NCBI GenBank assembly: GCA_943357975.1
Contig: CALRGS010000035.1
Coordinates: 1 to 6,622, forward strand
Length of the DNA: 6,622 bases
Origin: Candidatus Nomurabacteria bacterium
GTDB taxonomy: Bacteria > Patescibacteriota > Minisyncoccia > Phycocordibacterales > UBA1006
Direction of reading: 5' to 3'
Shown: piece after piece, positions 4,706 through 6,622 of the stretch
How positions within the stretch are numbered: position 1 is the stretch's first letter
How the letters are laid out: the number at the start of each line of letters is the position of its first letter
Translations under genes and position numbers: made by a program
The notes under the pieces: model-generated
The model's database searches: none
What the model saw: the letters and a program-made list of their open reading frames with translations, nothing else
What the model was told of the DNA's origin: nothing

Positions 4706-6598
4706 TTATTCCAAGGCCTTGCGCAAAATATCTTCAGGTACCTCACGGACAGTTTGGGATTGGATATATGTTGGTGCAGGAGTTTGTTTTGGAATAGGTG
4801 CCTCAAAGATCTTTTCTTCCGTCGCTCGAACGGGTTCTGGTGTAGGCTCTATACTCACAGGCTTATGTTCCCTCCCTGCCATCGCCTTGGCTAGAGCTTC
4901 TTGGAGTGCGCTCTTCTTCTCTGGACTCGCGGCTCGGCTCAGTTCCTTCTTTTCAGATTTTACAAAAGGCATGATAACTGGCTTAGGTTTCATCACCTCT
5001 TCTTTTAGAGGAGGTCGCTCGTTGGAAGCGGCGGGTGGCGTTGGGGCAACGAGTTCCTTGGGTTGTAGTGCTGGAGGTGTTGCAACTACATTATCAAGCT
5101 TGCTCAATAAATCATTCAACGATGAAGACGTCTTCTGTACAACAGGTTTTGGTTGAGCAACAAAGGTTGGTTTAGCTGCAATGGGTCGTGGGGCTGGTTT
5201 TGTGGGCATCGGAATCATCACCGGAGGTGCTGTCCTTGGTCGTGTTGCGAATGCAGAGGATTTTGGACTAGTTACACTTTCACTTGAAATTACTTTTGCT
5301 CCATCGGTCTTGCCATATCCAAAGAATTCTTTGATAGAAGCTTCAACCTCAAGTCGTGGTCGCCCAAAATTCTTACGTGACCGATCAACAACCATGGTGC
5401 GCATCGAAGTTTGAAGCGGTGGAAGCATCTCAAGTGATTGTGCAGAAAACGGCTTTGACCCCATATTATCAATTTGAAGGGTGAGGAACATTTGTCGGAA
5501 CGCAATGTTCTGAAGATCGTCCTGAGTAAATACGGGCGCAAATACTTTTTCCATAAATTCTGCGTCCAAAGTACCTACACGAAACGCAACCGTGGTTCCC
5601 ATGTTTCCAAATACTGCATCACGAATGGTTTCTTCCATCTGTGCAATAAACTGGTTGGCAATAGTGAGGCAGAGTTTGTATTTTCGGGCCTCGGACAAAA
5701 TACTTGCAAACGATTCGTTAGCAAAGTTTTGGAATTCATCTACGTAGAAATAGAATGGCGCTGTTTTTTCAAGAACTGGTTGAGAAAGTTCCGCGCGCGA
5801 CATTGCAGCAAGGTAAATTTTTGTAATCAACATCGCTCCGAGGAGAGGTGCGTTTTGTTCTCCGATCATACCTTTTGAGAGGTTCATGATAATGATTTTT
5901 CGCTCATCCATCGCCTTACGGAAATCGAAGGTTGATTTTGGCTGACCAAGGATATTTCGAATTACTGGGTTCGTAGAAAATTGCCCTACCTTGTTAATAA
6001 GCGCAGCTACGGCTTCACTCCATCGCTTATCATCCCATTTCATGAGCTCATCCCAAGCATTTTTCACGGCCGAGTCGGTCACACTAGCCACTACGCGCTT
6101 CCGGAAGTCTTTGTCGGTGAGCATACGGTTGATACTCAAAACAGTCGAATCTGGGAATTCGAGGAGTGACATCATTACGGTATTCAAAATATATTCCATT
6201 CGTCCCGAGAATGCGTCTGGCCACACCTTTTTAAACACGGACATAAGTCCATCAGAGACAAGGTGGCGTTTTTCTGGTCCTGGGTCTTCGAGTGGGTTGA
6301 ATGCAAGGGGGTAATCGAAATCTGATGGATCAAAATAGATCACATCGTCGAGTCGCCATTCTGGAATATAATCAAGGAGTTTTGAGGCTGATCCTCCGTG
6401 TGGGTCGATAAATGCGACACCATGACCATTTTGGATGTCTTGCACAATCATGTTTTCCAAGAAGGTAGATTTACCAGTTCCTGTTTTTCCGATGATGTAC
6501 ATGTGCTTCGTTCGATCTCTTGGTTTAATGCCAAATTTCGTAAGCTTGTTACGATGATCCACCCGCCCCAAGTATGTGATTATGTCTTGAGCATCCAT
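4706..6598 (-). CDS. VirD4/TraG-like DNA-translocation ATPase, soluble, with proline-rich tail
   Basis: A 630-residue member of the type IV coupling-protein/HerA-FtsK ATPase group, which uses ATP to move DNA or proteins. The Walker A motif G-K-T-G-T-G-K-S is at 37-44, followed by F-I-D-P-H-G-G (63-69); Walker B is F-Y-F-Y-V-D-E-F-Q-N-F (282-292) with D287 and E288; A-N-Q-F-I-A-Q-M (314-321) matches the sensor/arginine region typical of TraG/VirD4. The ATPase core ends near residue 425. The rest (450-630) is rich in P, K, A and T, probably disordered, with short helical islands at about 491-504, 561-577 and a conserved-looking end (617-630). There is no N-terminal membrane region, unlike VirD4, so it must be recruited to the membrane by partners or the tail. 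The ATG at 6598 follows an extended -10 box by 9 nt. Relatives are often chromosomal in Patescibacteria; role in conjugation, uptake or secretion is not shown here. Confidence 0.9.
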   Translation of the reverse strand: MDAQDIITYLGRVDHRNKLTKFGIKPRDRTKHMYIIGKTGTGKSTFLENMIVQDIQNGHGVAFIDPHGGSASKLLDYIPEWRLDDVIYFDPSDFDYPLAFNPLEDPGPEKRHLVSDGLMSVFKKVWPDAFSGRMEYILNTVMMSLLEFPDSTVLSINRMLTDKDFRKRVVASVTDSAVKNAWDELMKWDDKRWSEAVAALINKVGQFSTNPVIRNILGQPKSTFDFRKAMDERKIIIMNLSKGMIGEQNAPLLGAMLITKIYLAAMSRAELSQPVLEKTAPFYFYVDEFQNFANESFASILSEARKYKLCLTIANQFIAQMEETIRDAVFGNMGTTVAFRVGTLDAEFMEKVFAPVFTQDDLQNIAFRQMFLTLQIDNMGSKPFSAQSLEMLPPLQTSMRTMVVDRSRKNFGRPRLEVEASIKEFFGYGKTDGAKVISSESVTSPKSSAFATRPRTAPPVMIPMPTKPAPRPIAAKPTFVAQPKPVVQKTSSSLNDLLSKLDNVVATPPALQPKELVAPTPPAASNERPPLKEEVMKPKPVIMPFVKSEKKELSRAASPEKKSALQEALAKAMAGREHKPVSIEPTPEPVRATEEKIFEAPIPKQTPAPTYIQSQTVREVPEDILRKALE

Positions 6599-6607
6599 AT
6601 TGAGGGA

Positions 6608-6616
6608 ATTATACCA
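6608..6616 (-). promoter_or_regulatory. Extended -10 promoter of the ATPase gene and leftward operon
   Basis: On the minus strand TGG followed by a perfect TATAAT (6613-6608) lies 9 nt before the ATG at 6598. Transcription would start about 3 nt before the ATG, so the message is effectively leaderless. The -35 region falls beyond the window edge and could not be checked. Confidence 0.6.
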
Positions 6617-6622
6617 TAGATT

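Noticed and set aside
4719..5156. A 145-residue rightward frame opposite the ATPase tail
   Set aside because: It mirrors the proline-rich tail, whose codons read as G, S and A on the other strand; no signals support it.
5486..5510. Inverted repeat GAACAT / ATGTTC with a 13-nt spacer inside the ATPase gene, resembling the arms of the 31-nt palindrome
   Set aside because: Only six bases per arm and in the middle of a conserved coding region; expected by chance.
1..6622. Possible use of TGA as a sense codon, as in Gracilibacteria and Absconditabacteria
   Set aside because: No TGA stop is used by the eight visible gene ends, but none is found in frame inside the conserved genes either, and glycines are coded by GGN. 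Eight stops are too few to infer recoding.

Overview
The window looks like chromosomal DNA of a Patescibacteria/CPR bacterium, most likely of the Parcubacteria type. This is inferred from gene content and style: a soluble VirD4/TraG-like ATPase with a long proline-rich tail, a membrane-anchored lamin-tail-domain (LTD) surface protein, a four-domain ribosomal protein S1, AT-rich DNA, small compact genes and little visible Shine-Dalgarno sequence. No taxonomic marker is present, so the assignment is provisional. All recognisable genes read intact in the standard code; eight stop codons are visible (six TAA, two TAG, no TGA).

Layout from left to right. The 3' end of rmuC (+, ends at 238) converges on a 92-aa hypothetical gene (-, 325-603), with one bidirectional terminator between them. 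A divergent promoter region (619-680) then serves the hypothetical gene leftwards and rpsA (+, 788-1897) rightwards; the rpsA mRNA has a leader of about 100 nt that can fold. rpsA converges on a second hypothetical gene (-, 1966-2307) across another symmetric terminator. A second divergent promoter region (2325-2395) serves that gene and a 55-aa gene (+, 2412-2579). The small gene converges, through a third symmetric terminator, on a leftward cluster: a VirD4/TraG-like ATPase (6598-4706), an LTD/PKD-like surface protein (about 4657-3221) and peptidyl-tRNA hydrolase pth (3216-2635).

The leftward cluster has gaps of tens of bases or less (4 nt between the LTD gene and pth) and probably forms an operon. 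It starts from an extended -10 promoter placed so close to the ATPase ATG that the mRNA should be nearly leaderless. A perfect 31-nt palindrome lies over the candidate start codons of the LTD gene and may regulate it or split the transcript.

The genes cover translation (S1, Pth), DNA maintenance (RmuC), and DNA translocation or the cell surface (ATPase, LTD protein). I see no CRISPR array, insertion sequence, tRNA, rRNA or defence system. The less ordinary signals are the palindrome at the LTD start, a REP-like GC-rich hairpin embedded in frame in the LTD gene, the structured rpsA leader with a short upstream ORF, and the repeated use of very short leaders without Shine-Dalgarno sequences.
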